Shown here in pieces: positions 33,300-42,556 of a DNA stretch of 64,000 nt. The stretch is taken from NCBI RefSeq assembly GCF_003856835.1, contig NZ_CP034145.1, positions 1 to 64,000 of the forward strand. The letters run 5' to 3'. Both the position numbers and the translations under genes were made by a program. Source of the DNA: Haloplanus aerogenes (GTDB lineage: Archaea; Halobacteriota; Halobacteria; Halobacteriales; Haloferacaceae). Every line of letters begins with the position of its first letter. The first letter of the stretch is position 1. Below the pieces are notes generated by a model. It was not told where the DNA came from, did no database searches, and worked only from the letters and a program-made list of their open reading frames with translations.

Positions 33300-36200
33300 A
33301 TGCTCAGCGGCGTCGCCGCCAGTCTGATTGCGACCGGACTGGTTGCTGGAACGGCCGCTGGGCGGCAGTTCGTCGTTCGTGATCTCCGAGATCGGCGGTA
33401 TTCGACCGACCTCGACCCGCTCCTCACACAGTTCCACACCGAACTGGAGGACCAAATTCGGGAAGAGGCCCGAAGACGGCAGAACTGGACGCTTCTCGAC
33501 GTCGTCGACGAGTGGGATGCCGTGGCGACCGAACTGGAGGGTCTGGAGATGGTGTACGGGGACGTAGACGACGCCGTCGACGCCGTCGTCGAGACGGTGG
33601 CGACGGAGACGAACTCCGATCTGGACGACACCACCCGCTCGCAACTCCGTGAAGTCGTCGCCGAGACGTATCAGGACGCCGTCGAAGCCTTTCAGCAGAC
33701 GGTCGCGAACGACGAGACGCTCAGGCGACAGCTCGAAACGGAACTCGACATACAGACTACGGCGCGGTTGCGGGAGCTACGGGAGCGCCTCGACGACTAC
33801 GTCGAACAGCTGGGCCCGCCCAGCAGGCTCGTCCACTACGACGCGGACGACACCGAGGAAGTCGTGGACCAGCTCCTGCCCCCGAATCCGGTGCCCTACG
33901 TGCCACGCCCGGACCTGAGAGACGTCCCCGACGCGAACAAGCTCCTCCTGGTCGGGCCGGCGGGCGCGGGGAAGACACGCGCCCTGGCCGCGCTCGTCCA
34001 ACGGCGGCGGCGCGGTGTCGAACACATCGTCCACCCCGAGGATCTCACGCAGCCACAGGATCAGTACGCCTTCGAACGCCGACAGTACGACGGAGACGTC
34101 CTGCTCGTGTGGGACGACATCCATCGCATCAACGAGAACCGGGAAATCGCGGTGTTCGAGGACGTGGTCACGAAACTCGAGACGACGCTGGATCGGCAAG
34201 GACACGCGCTGCATCTCCTCACGGCGGCGCGGTCGGGCGAGCTGGACCGCCTCGGGGACACGGTCGCGGCCGTGCGGACGATTCAGCGGCGTGAAGAGGG
34301 ACTCTGGGGCGACATCGAACCCGTCGAACTGGAGCCGCTCAGTCACGAGAAGCTGAAAGAGATCGGCCGGCGCATGGCCGAGAAATACGGCGCGAGGATC
34401 GAGCAGGATATCCTCGAAGACCTCGTCGAGGCGGCGGAACACGAATCCGCGCCGGTGTATCTGGACGCCGTCCTCCGCGAGGGCGGAACCGTGACGGGCG
34501 ACGACGTGCAGGCGCTGCCCGAGACGGCGGCGGAAATCTGGGCGGAACGGTACGACGAGGTGCTGGCCGGTGCCGACGACCCGGCGCTGGACGTACTCAA
34601 AGCGTGCAAACTCGTCTTCGATCTGGGCTACTCCCGCTACTACTGCCGGCTCGTCTGGGGGTTCTACCAGCAGGTCATCGGCGGCGGGTCGAGAGGGATG
34701 GGCGACTTCTTGGAGGCGGTTCAGTCACTCGTCGATCGGCAGTGGATCGACACGGCCGGCGACGACGTGTACGGACCGGAAGTCGAGTACAGCCTCCACG
34801 ACACGCAACTCGAAGCCGTCGCCATCTTCGAAGAGACGGATCACGGAGTCCGCACGTACGCCGACGCCGTGTCGGAGTTCCTGCTCGACGGGCTCGACGA
34901 GCAGTACATCCCCTCGACCGATCACCAGTGGGTGTTACAGCTCAACGCACGGTTCGCCTTCAGGGTCAAGGAGAGTGACGTGTCTCGGCCGCAGTTGGCG
35001 AAGCGACACCTAGACCACTGCAAGGAGATAGATCCGGAGCATCCGGGGGTTCATCTGTTGTACGCGAGCATTCTGGAAGACCAGTTGGACTCCGAAGAAG
35101 CGGAGGATCACTACCGAGAGGCGCTAGCGCTCAGTTCACCCTCCGACGACATCCTCGAATCCGACAACGAAACGGCACACCGCGAGTACGCCATGTTGTT
35201 GAACAACGATCTCGACCGTCCCGGGGACGCCGCCGACCACTTCCGCCGCGCCCTCGAACTCACCTCCCCCACCGACGACATCCTCGACTCCGACAACGAA
35301 GCCGCACACCGTAACTACGCCGTCCTTCTCCGCGACGACCTCGACCGACCCGAAGACGCCGCCGACCACTTCCGCCGCGCCCTCGAACTCACTTCCTCGT
35401 CAAGGGACCCACTCGACTCCGACGACGAACCCGTTCACCGTAACTACGCCGTCGTCCTTCGCGACGACCTCGACCGACCCGAAGACGCCGCCGACCACTT
35501 CCGCCGCGCCCTCGAACTCACCTCCCCCACCGACGACATCCTCGACTCCGAGGACAGAGACACACACGGGTCGTACGCTATTCTCCTGCGCCACCACCTC
35601 GACCGCCCCGAGGACGCCGCCGACCACTTCCGCCGCATCCTCCAACTCACCTCTCCTACCGACGACATCCTCGACTCCGACGACGAAACCACCCACCACA
35701 ACTACGCCCTCCTCCTCCGAGACGACCTCGACCGACCCGAAGACGCCGCCGTCCACTTCCGCCGGGCGCTAGCGATCAACGCTCCCGGCGACGAAATCCT
35801 CAAATCTGACAACGAGGGCGTACACCGACACTACGCGCTCAACCTGTACAACGGCCTGGGTCGTCCCGAGGACGCCGCCGCCCACTTCCGACGCGTCCTC
35901 AAACTCACTTCTCCCACCGGCGACATCCTCGACTCCGACGACCGAGACACCCACCGTAACTACGCCGTCATCCTCCGCGACGACCTCGACCGCCCTGAAG
36001 ACGCCGCCGCCCACTTCCGACGTGTCCTCGAACTCAATTCCCCCTCCGACGATCCTCTCGACGCCGACGACAGGGACCGCCACGGGGCGTACGCCCTTCT
36101 CCTTCGGGACGATCTCGACCGACCCGAAGACGCCGCCGACCACTTCCGCCGCGCACTGGAGATCACTGCGGACGGTGACGATATCCTCGACTCCGACGAC

Positions 36201-38501
36201 GAAACTACCCACCACAACTACGCCGTCCTTCTCCGCGACGACCTCGACCGCCCCGAGGACGCCGCCACCCACTTCCGCCGCGCCCTCGAACTCGACTCAC
36301 CCTCGGACGATCCCCTCGACGCTGAGAACGAGAGCGTACACAGGGCGTACGCCATCCTCCTGCGCGATTCGCTCGACCGCGCCGACGACGCCGCAGCTCA
36401 CCTCCGGCGCGCTCTCGAACTCGATTCCCCCTCCAACGATCCCCTCGGCGCCGACGACAGGAATCTGCACGGCGCGTACGCCCTCCTTCTCAGGCAGGAC
36501 CTCGACCGATACGCGGACGCCGCCACACACTTCCGGCGCATCCTCCAACTCACCTCCCCCACCGACGACATCCTCGACTCCGACGATCTGACGACCCACC
36601 GCAACTACGCACGGCTCTTGCACCACGAACTCGACCGCACCGAGGACGCAGCCCCGCATTTCCGCCGTGCCCTCGAACTCGACGCCGACACCGAGGATCC
36701 GCTCGAATCGGACAACGAGATCATCCACCGCAACTACGCGGCTGTCGCCTACGACCTCGACCGCTCCGACGACGCCGCCGACCACTTCCGACGCGCCCTC
36801 GAACTCACCTCTCCCACCGACGATATCCTCGACTCCGACGACGCGACGAGCCACCGGCAGTACGCGTCTCTCCTCCGCGACGACCTCGACCGCCCCGAGG
36901 ACGCCGCCACCCACTTCCGCCGCGCCCTCGAACTCACCTCCCCCTCCAACGATCCCCTCGGCGCCGACGACAGGGATCTGCACGGTGCGTATGCCCTCCT
37001 CCTGCGACACCACCTCGACCGCCCCGCGGACGCTGCTGCCCACTTCCGCCGCGCACTGGAGATCACCGCGGACGGTGACGATATCCTCGACTCTGATGAC
37101 GAAACCACCCACCGCAACTACGCACAACTCCTGTACCGCGACCTCGACCGGCCCGAGGACGCCGCCGACCACTTCCGCCGAGCGCTCGAACTCGAATCCG
37201 CCACAGGAGACCCCCTCGACGCCGACGACAGGAATCTGCACGGCGCGTACGCCCTTCTCCTCGACCACGCACTCGACCGACCCGAAGACGCCGCCGACCA
37301 CTTCCGACGCGCCCTCGAACTCACCTCTCCCACCGACGACATCCTCGACTCCGACGACGAAACCACCCACCGCAACTACGCCGTCCTTCTCCGCGACGAC
37401 CTCGACTGTCCCGAGGACGCCGCCGACCACTTCCGCCGAGCGCTCGAACTCGACGCGTCGTCGACGAACATCCTCGACGCAGAGAACCGAATCACGCACC
37501 AGAACTACGCACGGCTGCTCCGGCACGACCTCGACCGCCCAGAGGACGCCGCCGATCACTTCCGCCGGGCACTAGAGATCACCTCCCCCTCCGACGATCC
37601 CCTCGACGCCGAGAACGAGAGCCTGCACCACAACTACGGTTCGCTCCTCGCCGAAGAGTTCGGCCGGCCCGAGGACGCCGCCGACCACTTCCGCCGAGCA
37701 CTAGAGATCACCTCTCCCTCCGACAACCTCCTCGACTCCGACAGCGAGTCCATCCACGGCAAGTACGCCCTCCTCCTCCGTGACGAACTCGACCGGCCCG
37801 AGGACGCCGCCGATCATTTCCGCCGCATCCTCGAGATGACCGCCCCCAGTGACGACATCCTCGACTCCGAGGACGAGACCACCCACCGCAACTACGCCAC
37901 GCTCCTCCGTCATGGCCTCGACCGGGGCGAGGACGCCACGCCTCACTTCCGGCGCATCCTCGAACTCGACTCCCCGACCGGGGACCCACTCGACTCCGAG
38001 GACGAGGCCGTCCACCGCAACTACGCCACGCTCCTCCGAAACGAGCTGAATCGCCCCGAAGACGCCGCCACACACTTCCGACGCACCCTCGAACTCACCT
38101 CACCCACCGACGATATTCTCGATTCAGACGACAGGATCGCCCACGGCGAATACGCGCTCCTCCTCCGGCACAGTCTCGACCGCCCCGAAGACGCCGCCGC
38201 ACACTTCCGACACATCCTCGAACTCACGTCCGACAGCGACGACATCCTCGACTCCGAGGACGAGACGACGCACCACAACTACGCCCTCCTCCTCCAAGAC
38301 GACCTCGACCGCCCCGAGGACGCCGCCGCGCATCTCCGACGCACCCTCGAACTCACCTCACCCACCGACGATCCACTCGACTCCGAGGAGGCCATCGTCC
38401 ACAACAACTACGCGAGCCTCTGCAGGCGAACGGGCCAGCGAGAAGAAGCGGCGAACCACTACCACCGCGTGTACGAACTGATGACGGACGCGAAAGAGTG
38501 A
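33300..38501 (+). CDS. Membrane-anchored STAND-like NTPase with 27 TPR-like repeats
   Basis: 1733 residues from ATG 33300. Order: a hydrophobic N-terminal segment (LSGVAASLIATGLVAGTAAG, residues 2-21), a charged helical region to about 200, and a P-loop NTPase. Walker A is GPAGAGKT at 219-226, Walker B LLVWDD ends at Asp272/Asp273, the sensor-like TAAR is at 308-311, and a LEPLSHEKL motif near 345 is typical of STAND/AP-ATPases. A winged-helix-like region follows (about 440-500). Last come 27 tandem 43-residue repeats (585-1733) like the kinesin-light-chain TPRs of NB-ARC proteins. STAND proteins sense a ligand with the repeats, oligomerise, and trigger an effector, here perhaps the membrane segment. 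An antiviral role (Avs-like) is possible but not shown. No partner gene is adjacent. Confidence 0.85.
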   Translation: MLSGVAASLIATGLVAGTAAGRQFVVRDLRDRRYSTDLDPLLTQFHTELEDQIREEARRRQNWTLLDVVDEWDAVATELEGLEMVYGDVDDAVDAVVETVATETNSDLDDTTRSQLREVVAETYQDAVEAFQQTVANDETLRRQLETELDIQTTARLRELRERLDDYVEQLGPPSRLVHYDADDTEEVVDQLLPPNPVPYVPRPDLRDVPDANKLLLVGPAGAGKTRALAALVQRRRRGVEHIVHPEDLTQPQDQYAFERRQYDGDVLLVWDDIHRINENREIAVFEDVVTKLETTLDRQGHALHLLTAARSGELDRLGDTVAAVRTIQRREEGLWGDIEPVELEPLSHEKLKEIGRRMAEKYGARIEQDILEDLVEAAEHESAPVYLDAVLREGGTVTGDDVQALPETAAEIWAERYDEVLAGADDPALDVLKACKLVFDLGYSRYYCRLVWGFYQQVIGGGSRGMGDFLEAVQSLVDRQWIDTAGDDVYGPEVEYSLHDTQLEAVAIFEETDHGVRTYADAVSEFLLDGLDEQYIPSTDHQWVLQLNARFAFRVKESDVSRPQLAKRHLDHCKEIDPEHPGVHLLYASILEDQLDSEEAEDHYREALALSSPSDDILESDNETAHREYAMLLNNDLDRPGDAADHFRRALELTSPTDDILDSDNEAAHRNYAVLLRDDLDRPEDAADHFRRALELTSSSRDPLDSDDEPVHRNYAVVLRDDLDRPEDAADHFRRALELTSPTDDILDSEDRDTHGSYAILLRHHLDRPEDAADHFRRILQLTSPTDDILDSDDETTHHNYALLLRDDLDRPEDAAVHFRRALAINAPGDEILKSDNEGVHRHYALNLYNGLGRPEDAAAHFRRVLKLTSPTGDILDSDDRDTHRNYAVILRDDLDRPEDAAAHFRRVLELNSPSDDPLDADDRDRHGAYALLLRDDLDRPEDAADHFRRALEITADGDDILDSDDETTHHNYAVLLRDDLDRPEDAATHFRRALELDSPSDDPLDAENESVHRAYAILLRDSLDRADDAAAHLRRALELDSPSNDPLGADDRNLHGAYALLLRQDLDRYADAATHFRRILQLTSPTDDILDSDDLTTHRNYARLLHHELDRTEDAAPHFRRALELDADTEDPLESDNEIIHRNYAAVAYDLDRSDDAADHFRRALELTSPTDDILDSDDATSHRQYASLLRDDLDRPEDAATHFRRALELTSPSNDPLGADDRDLHGAYALLLRHHLDRPADAAAHFRRALEITADGDDILDSDDETTHRNYAQLLYRDLDRPEDAADHFRRALELESATGDPLDADDRNLHGAYALLLDHALDRPEDAADHFRRALELTSPTDDILDSDDETTHRNYAVLLRDDLDCPEDAADHFRRALELDASSTNILDAENRITHQNYARLLRHDLDRPEDAADHFRRALEITSPSDDPLDAENESLHHNYGSLLAEEFGRPEDAADHFRRALEITSPSDNLLDSDSESIHGKYALLLRDELDRPEDAADHFRRILEMTAPSDDILDSEDETTHRNYATLLRHGLDRGEDATPHFRRILELDSPTGDPLDSEDEAVHRNYATLLRNELNRPEDAATHFRRTLELTSPTDDILDSDDRIAHGEYALLLRHSLDRPEDAAAHFRHILELTSDSDDILDSEDETTHHNYALLLQDDLDRPEDAAAHLRRTLELTSPTDDPLDSEEAIVHNNYASLCRRTGQREEAANHYHRVYELMTDAKE
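35052..38498 (+). repeat. Tandem array of about 27 129-base coding repeats
   Basis: Each unit encodes 43 residues with the core HRNYAxLLRDDLDRPEDAADHFRRALEL and an acidic linker such as TSPTDDILDSDD. Unit 1 is divergent, units 2-26 are close copies, and unit 27 is partial. One unit (near 36730) lacks a single residue. DNA identity is high and uses a narrow set of C-ending codons, unlike the N-terminal domain. Some units recur in the same order (for example those with ITADGDDILDSDDETT at about 36160 and 37070), pointing to block duplication and gene conversion. Confidence 0.95.
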
Positions 38502-38513
38502 GCGCCGACGTGA

Positions 38514-40790
38514 CTACTCCTCTTCCAGCGCCAGCGCCGCCAGCATCGCCTCCAACTGCACCCGCTCGTTCGCCCCCTCCGTGATGCGGTAGTCGGCCTC
38601 GCCTAACCGCTCCATCAGCTGGACGGTCCGGCGCTCGTCGAGGTCGAACTCCCACGCCGACCGATGCAGTTGGTCGATCACGTCGCCGCCGGCCATCCCC
38701 GAGTCGACGAGGAGCGTTTCGAGCGTAGACCGCGCCCGCGGGAAGTCGCCCTCGATGGCCGCCTCGACCATCGACTCGATCTCCTCGGGTCGGGCAGTAC
38801 TCGTCACCAGATACACCGCTTCGTCGTCGACGACATCGCCCGTCGTCGCCGCCGCCTGAAGGGTGTTGATCACCCGTCGCATGTCGCCGCCGGCGGCGTA
38901 GACGAGGGCGTCGAGACCATCCTCGGTCATCTCGATCCCCTCGGCCTCGGCAATCTCGCGTGCCTGTGCCGCGATGGCCTCGTCCGGCAGCGGCGAGAAG
39001 CGGAAGACTGCACACCGCGACTGGATCGGGTCGATGATCCGACTGGAGTAGTTACACGAGAGGATAAAGCGCGTGTTGTCCGCGAACTGCTCCATCGTCC
39101 GGCGGAGCGCTGACTGGGCGTCAGAGGTATTGTGGGTCAAAACCCCATTAGCGAGCATGAAGTTCGGCGTTCCCTCCATGCTGATGTTGTAGGCCTTTCC
39201 ACGGTGACTGTACCCGATACGGCTGATCTTCGCGGTTTTGACGGTTTGGAGGCCCCCGTCGGAAAGGACAGCCGGCTCGAACTCCGCCCGGTCGTAGTGT
39301 TCGTGATGGGGGAGACCCCCATCGCCGACGACGATGAACGTGTATTCGTCACCGTAGCTGTCGAGGAACTCCTCTACCTTCTCCGTCTGTCCCCACAGTT
39401 CGGCGACGCCTTTGACCTCGATTACCGTATCGCCGACCAGGAAGTCGGGATGGTACACCGACTCGGACAGTTCGAACGACGGTTCGTACTCGTATTCGAT
39501 GCCCGCGTCCTGTAGGGACTTCCCGACTTCGTACTCCCAGTCGGATCGGACGAGATGACCGAGCTCGTCGCTGTGTCTGACATTGCCGCCAGTCGGTTCG
39601 TGTCCCTGCAGTGCGTCCGAAACCTTCTGTGCGACCTCAGGATCACGCATCGGGTTGTCGTCGCCGGTGATATCACAGACCGGATAATCACAGTTCTCGA
39701 CGCTTTTCTCGATGAGCGCCGCTTTCTCGTCGTCGTCAAGACTCGCCCACCACTCGGCGGAAGAATTCCCGATGTCTGCTTTTACCCGCTCGGGATCGGC
39801 GTCGACGACCCACTCTTCCCAAGAGGTCCCCGACCGCATCTCGCTTATCGTTTCGCGGACCCGCTCGACCGTCTCCTCGTCCATCTCCCAGACGTGGACG
39901 CCGTGGAACTCCCCTCCGTAATTCGGGTTGTTTTCGCCTGCGAATCGTCCATCCGAGAGCTTCTCGACGATCTTTCGTCGCCGCTCGTCCGACCATGTCG
40001 TCCCATACATCGGGTTCTTTTCGCCACGCATCTCGCGGCTGTGTCCCTCGTTCTTGCAGTCGACGGAACAGAACCGCCCGGCGGTCCAAGCGTCACAGAC
40101 TTCGCACCGTGACACGCCAACGTCGTCTTTGAAATCCGCGATTTCGTCCCCCGGTGACAGCTCCCGTAGCTCCTTTTCGACGAGTTTCCCGTCATCGTCG
40201 ACCACGAAGAACGGGTGAGTCAAACTCGCTAACATCGTCCGCCCGTCCTCCAGTTCGATCTCGAAGAAGTCCGCGACGCCGGAATCGACAAGTTTCCCCT
40301 TGTCAGATTGTATTTCGTTCGTCTCGAAGTCGACGGAGGGGATCGGCTCACCGTCGTGGCTTACCTCCTCTATCGGCTTCACTTCGGGTTTGGACGGATA
40401 CCCTGTCACCACTTCAGTTCCCGGCGGCACGCACAGCGAGTCGGCCTCGTCGAGAAAGATGACCCGATAGTCGAAGCCGCCAAAGGACGACCGCGCGAAG
40501 TTCTTGATCCGGTCGCGTACCACGTCGATCCCCCGCTGGTCGGAGGCGTTGAGTTCGAGGAAGTTGCCCCGCCAATCGTCGCCGTACACTTCGCGGGCGA
40601 TGGCCGTGGCGCAGGTTGTTTTTCCCACGCCGGCAGGCCCCGAAAATAAAAGGTGCGGCAGGTCCTCCTGGTCGATGTAGCTCCGCAGGCGGTCGACGAT
40701 GTCGTCCTGTCCTTTCACGTCGTCGAGGGTCTCCGGGCGATACTTCTCGATCCAGATCTCGCGTCCCGTCGCCCCCTCGGCCTCGCTCAT
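38514..40790 (-). CDS. rfcS: Replication factor C small subunit with an intein
   Basis: 758-residue precursor. The exteins (1-119 and 555-758) total 323 residues, normal for archaeal RfcS, the clamp-loader subunit that places PCNA on primed DNA. Walker A is GPAGVGKTT at 51-59, Walker B is IFLDEADSL at 111-119, sensor 1 is FILSCNYSS, and the SRC motif is PIQSRCAVFRF. The intein sits directly after DEADSL, inside the Walker B/SRC core, so splicing is needed for activity. A box GTTTATGT 27 bases before the ATG suggests a leaderless mRNA. It is convergent with the STAND gene (12 bases apart) and divergent from a small membrane protein gene. Confidence 0.97.
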   Translation of the reverse strand: MSEAEGATGREIWIEKYRPETLDDVKGQDDIVDRLRSYIDQEDLPHLLFSGPAGVGKTTCATAIAREVYGDDWRGNFLELNASDQRGIDVVRDRIKNFARSSFGGFDYRVIFLDEADSLCVPPGTEVVTGYPSKPEVKPIEEVSHDGEPIPSVDFETNEIQSDKGKLVDSGVADFFEIELEDGRTMLASLTHPFFVVDDDGKLVEKELRELSPGDEIADFKDDVGVSRCEVCDAWTAGRFCSVDCKNEGHSREMRGEKNPMYGTTWSDERRRKIVEKLSDGRFAGENNPNYGGEFHGVHVWEMDEETVERVRETISEMRSGTSWEEWVVDADPERVKADIGNSSAEWWASLDDDEKAALIEKSVENCDYPVCDITGDDNPMRDPEVAQKVSDALQGHEPTGGNVRHSDELGHLVRSDWEYEVGKSLQDAGIEYEYEPSFELSESVYHPDFLVGDTVIEVKGVAELWGQTEKVEEFLDSYGDEYTFIVVGDGGLPHHEHYDRAEFEPAVLSDGGLQTVKTAKISRIGYSHRGKAYNISMEGTPNFMLANGVLTHNTSDAQSALRRTMEQFADNTRFILSCNYSSRIIDPIQSRCAVFRFSPLPDEAIAAQAREIAEAEGIEMTEDGLDALVYAAGGDMRRVINTLQAAATTGDVVDDEAVYLVTSTARPEEIESMVEAAIEGDFPRARSTLETLLVDSGMAGGDVIDQLHRSAWEFDLDERRTVQLMERLGEADYRITEGANERVQLEAMLAALALEEE
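39129..40433 (-). other. RfcS intein with NUMOD3-like and PD-(D/E)xK-like nuclease region
   Basis: 435 residues (precursor 120-554). The splicing parts start at Cys120, have block B SLTHPFFV (Thr191, His192) and end NGVLTHN before extein Thr555. The middle has no LAGLIDADG motif. It has a Cys cluster (229, 232, 241, 245), two NUMOD3-like repeats (GEKNPMYG near 256-263 and GENNPNYGG near 285-293) and a third degenerate one (GDDNPMRD). A segment with YHPDFLV and IEVKG follows, giving Asp449, Glu458 and Lys460 of a PD-(D/E)xK-like active site. This is an unusual homing nuclease layout. The assignment is by motif only. Confidence 0.85.
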
Positions 40791-40814
40791 ACCGTATAGA
40801 AGGGGCCGGTCCGC

Positions 40815-40822
40815 ACATAAAC
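40815..40822 (-). promoter_or_regulatory. TATA box of rfcS
   Basis: On the minus strand GTTTATGT is centred about 28 bases before the ATG at 40790, consistent with a leaderless transcript. Confidence 0.5.
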
Positions 40823-40845
40823 TCCCCGAGACGGGATACCCAACG

Positions 40846-40853
40846 GTTTAATT
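40846..40853 (+). promoter_or_regulatory. TATA box of the small membrane protein gene
   Basis: GTTTAATT is centred about 27 bases before the ATG at 40877. It overlaps the region upstream of rfcS, so the two divergent genes share a compact promoter zone. Confidence 0.5.
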
Positions 40854-40876
40854 TCGACGCCGGAACATCACCGCGT

Positions 40877-41053
40877 ATGGCGTCTCAGGGCGACCCGCGC
40901 GTGCTCTTCGTGATGAATCTCGTCCTCTCCTCTCTCTTCGCGTACGGCGTCATCTGGGGACTCGAACTCGTCGGTCTCGTGAGCGTCACCGTCTGGAACG
41001 TCGCCTCGCTCACGCTCCTGTTGATGGCGGTGACGTACGTGGTGACGCGGTGA
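40877..41053 (+). CDS. Small membrane protein, conserved in haloarchaea
   Basis: 58 residues with two hydrophobic helices (VLFVMNLVLSSLFAYGVIWGL and VASLTLLLMAVTYVV). The size and divergent placement next to rfcS look conserved, as in a DUF8107-like family (by memory, unsure). The ATG at 40877 is fixed by a TATA box 27 bases upstream. Function unknown. Confidence 0.65.
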   Translation: MASQGDPRVLFVMNLVLSSLFAYGVIWGLELVGLVSVTVWNVASLTLLLMAVTYVVTR

Positions 41054-41142
41054 TATAGGAGCGTTTGGAACGGTTTGCACAGCCGATCGCCAGACGGCGT
41101 ACGATCGACTGTGCGATGACTTACGAACGCTACTATAGCGCG

Positions 41143-41150
41143 TTTTATTA
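41143..41150 (+). promoter_or_regulatory. TATA box of upp
   Basis: TTTTATTA is centred about 28 bases before the ATG at 41175, again the leaderless geometry. Confidence 0.5.
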
Positions 41151-41174
41151 GCCTCGGCTCGCCGAATAGGGGGT

Positions 41175-41849
41175 ATGACCATCGAGGACCGCGACGACGC
41201 GTATCTCGTCACGCACGCACTCGCCAAGGACACGCTCTCGAAGATCCGCGACGTGGAGACCGAACAGGTGGCGTTCCGGAAGGGGCTCGTGAAACTCGGG
41301 CGCATCTGCGGCTACGAGATCATCGACGGCGCGATGGACACGGAGTACGTCTCGATCGAGACGCCGATGGCCGAGACGACCGGTGAGCGCGTGAAAGGCC
41401 TCGACGACGTGGTGATCATCAACGTCCTCCGCGCGGCGACGCCGTTCGTCGAGGGGCTTCTGAAGGCCTTCCCCCGCGCCAAACAGGGCGTCATCAGCGC
41501 CGGCCGCGACGAGGAGGCCGGGATGAACGAGGACGGCGAGTTCCCGATCACCATCGACTACGTGAAACTCCCCGAAATCCGCGAGCAGGACACCGTCATC
41601 GTCGCCGATCCGATGCTCGCCACTGGGTCGACGATGTGTGCCGTCCTCGACTACGTCCTCGACGGGGCCGACCCCGAGAACCTGTTCGTCCTGTCGGCGG
41701 TCAGCGCTCCCGACGGCCTCCTCCGGGTGGGCGAGGCCGCCCCCGAGGCGGACCTCCTCACCGTCGCCATCGACGACCACCTCGACGAGGACGGCTTCAT
41801 CGTCCCCGGCCTCGGCGACGCCGGCGACCGTGCCTTCCGGACGAAGTAA
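41175..41849 (+). CDS. upp: Uracil phosphoribosyltransferase
   Basis: 224 residues. The PRPP-binding loop is [14 protein letters not shown], the uracil-binding C-terminal region is [25 protein letters not shown], and [17 protein letters not shown] precedes the substrate loop. It salvages uracil to UMP with PRPP. It is monocistronic with a clear promoter. The 100 bases that follow hold an ATATAAAT box (about 41897-41904) with no gene to the right that it could serve. Confidence 0.95.
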   Translation: MTIEDRDDAYLVTHALAKDTLSKIRDVETEQVAFRKGLVKLGRICGYEIIDGAMDTEYVSIETPMAETTGERVKGLDDVVIINVLRAATPFVEGLLKAFPRAKQGVISAGRDEEAGMNEDGEFPITIDYVKLPEIREQDTVIVADPMLATGSTMCAVLDYVLDGADPENLFVLSAVSAPDGLLRVGEAAPEADLLTVAIDDHLDEDGFIVPGLGDAGDRAFRTK

Positions 41850-41950
41850 CCCCTCTCTTTCACGTCGAAAACCGCCAGACAGCGGTCGAACGACGCGATA
41901 TAAATCTCCACAGAACCGGACCCATCGAGTGCTCAGTACGTCGCCGTAGC

Positions 41951-42556
41951 TCACCCCAGTTCGACCCGGCCGCCGGTCGCACTGCGGAGGCGGTCACGCA
42001 AGTCGGCGGCGTCGTCGACGGGGACGCGCACCTCGAACGTGACCCGTGCTTCGTAGGCGGCGTCGAATTCGACGCCCGCGCTCTCCAGAATGCCGCGGAC
42101 GGTGCCGGAGTCGTCGTAGTCGACGGCGATGTCGATCCGTTCGTGCGGGCGTTCCTCGACCACGCCCGCGGCGTCGACGGCGTCGCTCACGCCGCGAGCG
42201 TACGCCCGCGCCAAGCCGCCGACACCGAGGTTGACGCCGCCGTAGTAGCGGGTCACCACCGCGACGACGTTCCGCAGGTCGCGCTGGACGAGGACGTTCA
42301 GCGCGGGCTTGCCCGCCGATCCCGTGGGTTCGCCGTCGTCGCTCGCCCACTCGCGGAGCATGTCGCCTTCCGGAACCCGGTACGCGGGAACGTTGTGGGT
42401 CGCGTCGGCGTACGCCTCGCGTACCTCGCCCACGAACGCCTCCGCCTCGTCGACCGAATCGGCGGGCGCGACGTGGCCGATGAACTCCGAGCCTTTCACC
42501 TCGAACTCCGCTTGCGCGCGCTCCGCGACGGTCAGGTACGCCTCGGCGTCGGCCAT
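41951..42556 (-). CDS. IMPACT/YigZ-family protein
   Basis: 201 residues. The UPF0029 N-terminal domain carries the signature AYRVPEGDMLREWASDDGEP followed by [11 protein letters not shown] and VVAVVTRYYGGVNLGVGGLARAY, typical of YigZ/IMPACT. The C-terminal part is a ferredoxin-like domain (RVTFEVRVPVDDAADL). Related proteins are linked to ribosome function and stress; the haloarchaeal role is unknown. It shares one base with the ACT-domain gene (TGATG) and is co-transcribed with it. Start ATG 42556. The longer frame is a shadow of that gene. Confidence 0.9.
   Translation of the reverse strand: MADAEAYLTVAERAQAEFEVKGSEFIGHVAPADSVDEAEAFVGEVREAYADATHNVPAYRVPEGDMLREWASDDGEPTGSAGKPALNVLVQRDLRNVVAVVTRYYGGVNLGVGGLARAYARGVSDAVDAAGVVEERPHERIDIAVDYDDSGTVRGILESAGVEFDAAYEARVTFEVRVPVDDAADLRDRLRSATGGRVELG

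Noticed and set aside
35052-38498. A CRISPR array
   Set aside because: The regular 129-base units are in frame, encode a protein repeat and have no unique spacers, so they are coding tandem repeats.
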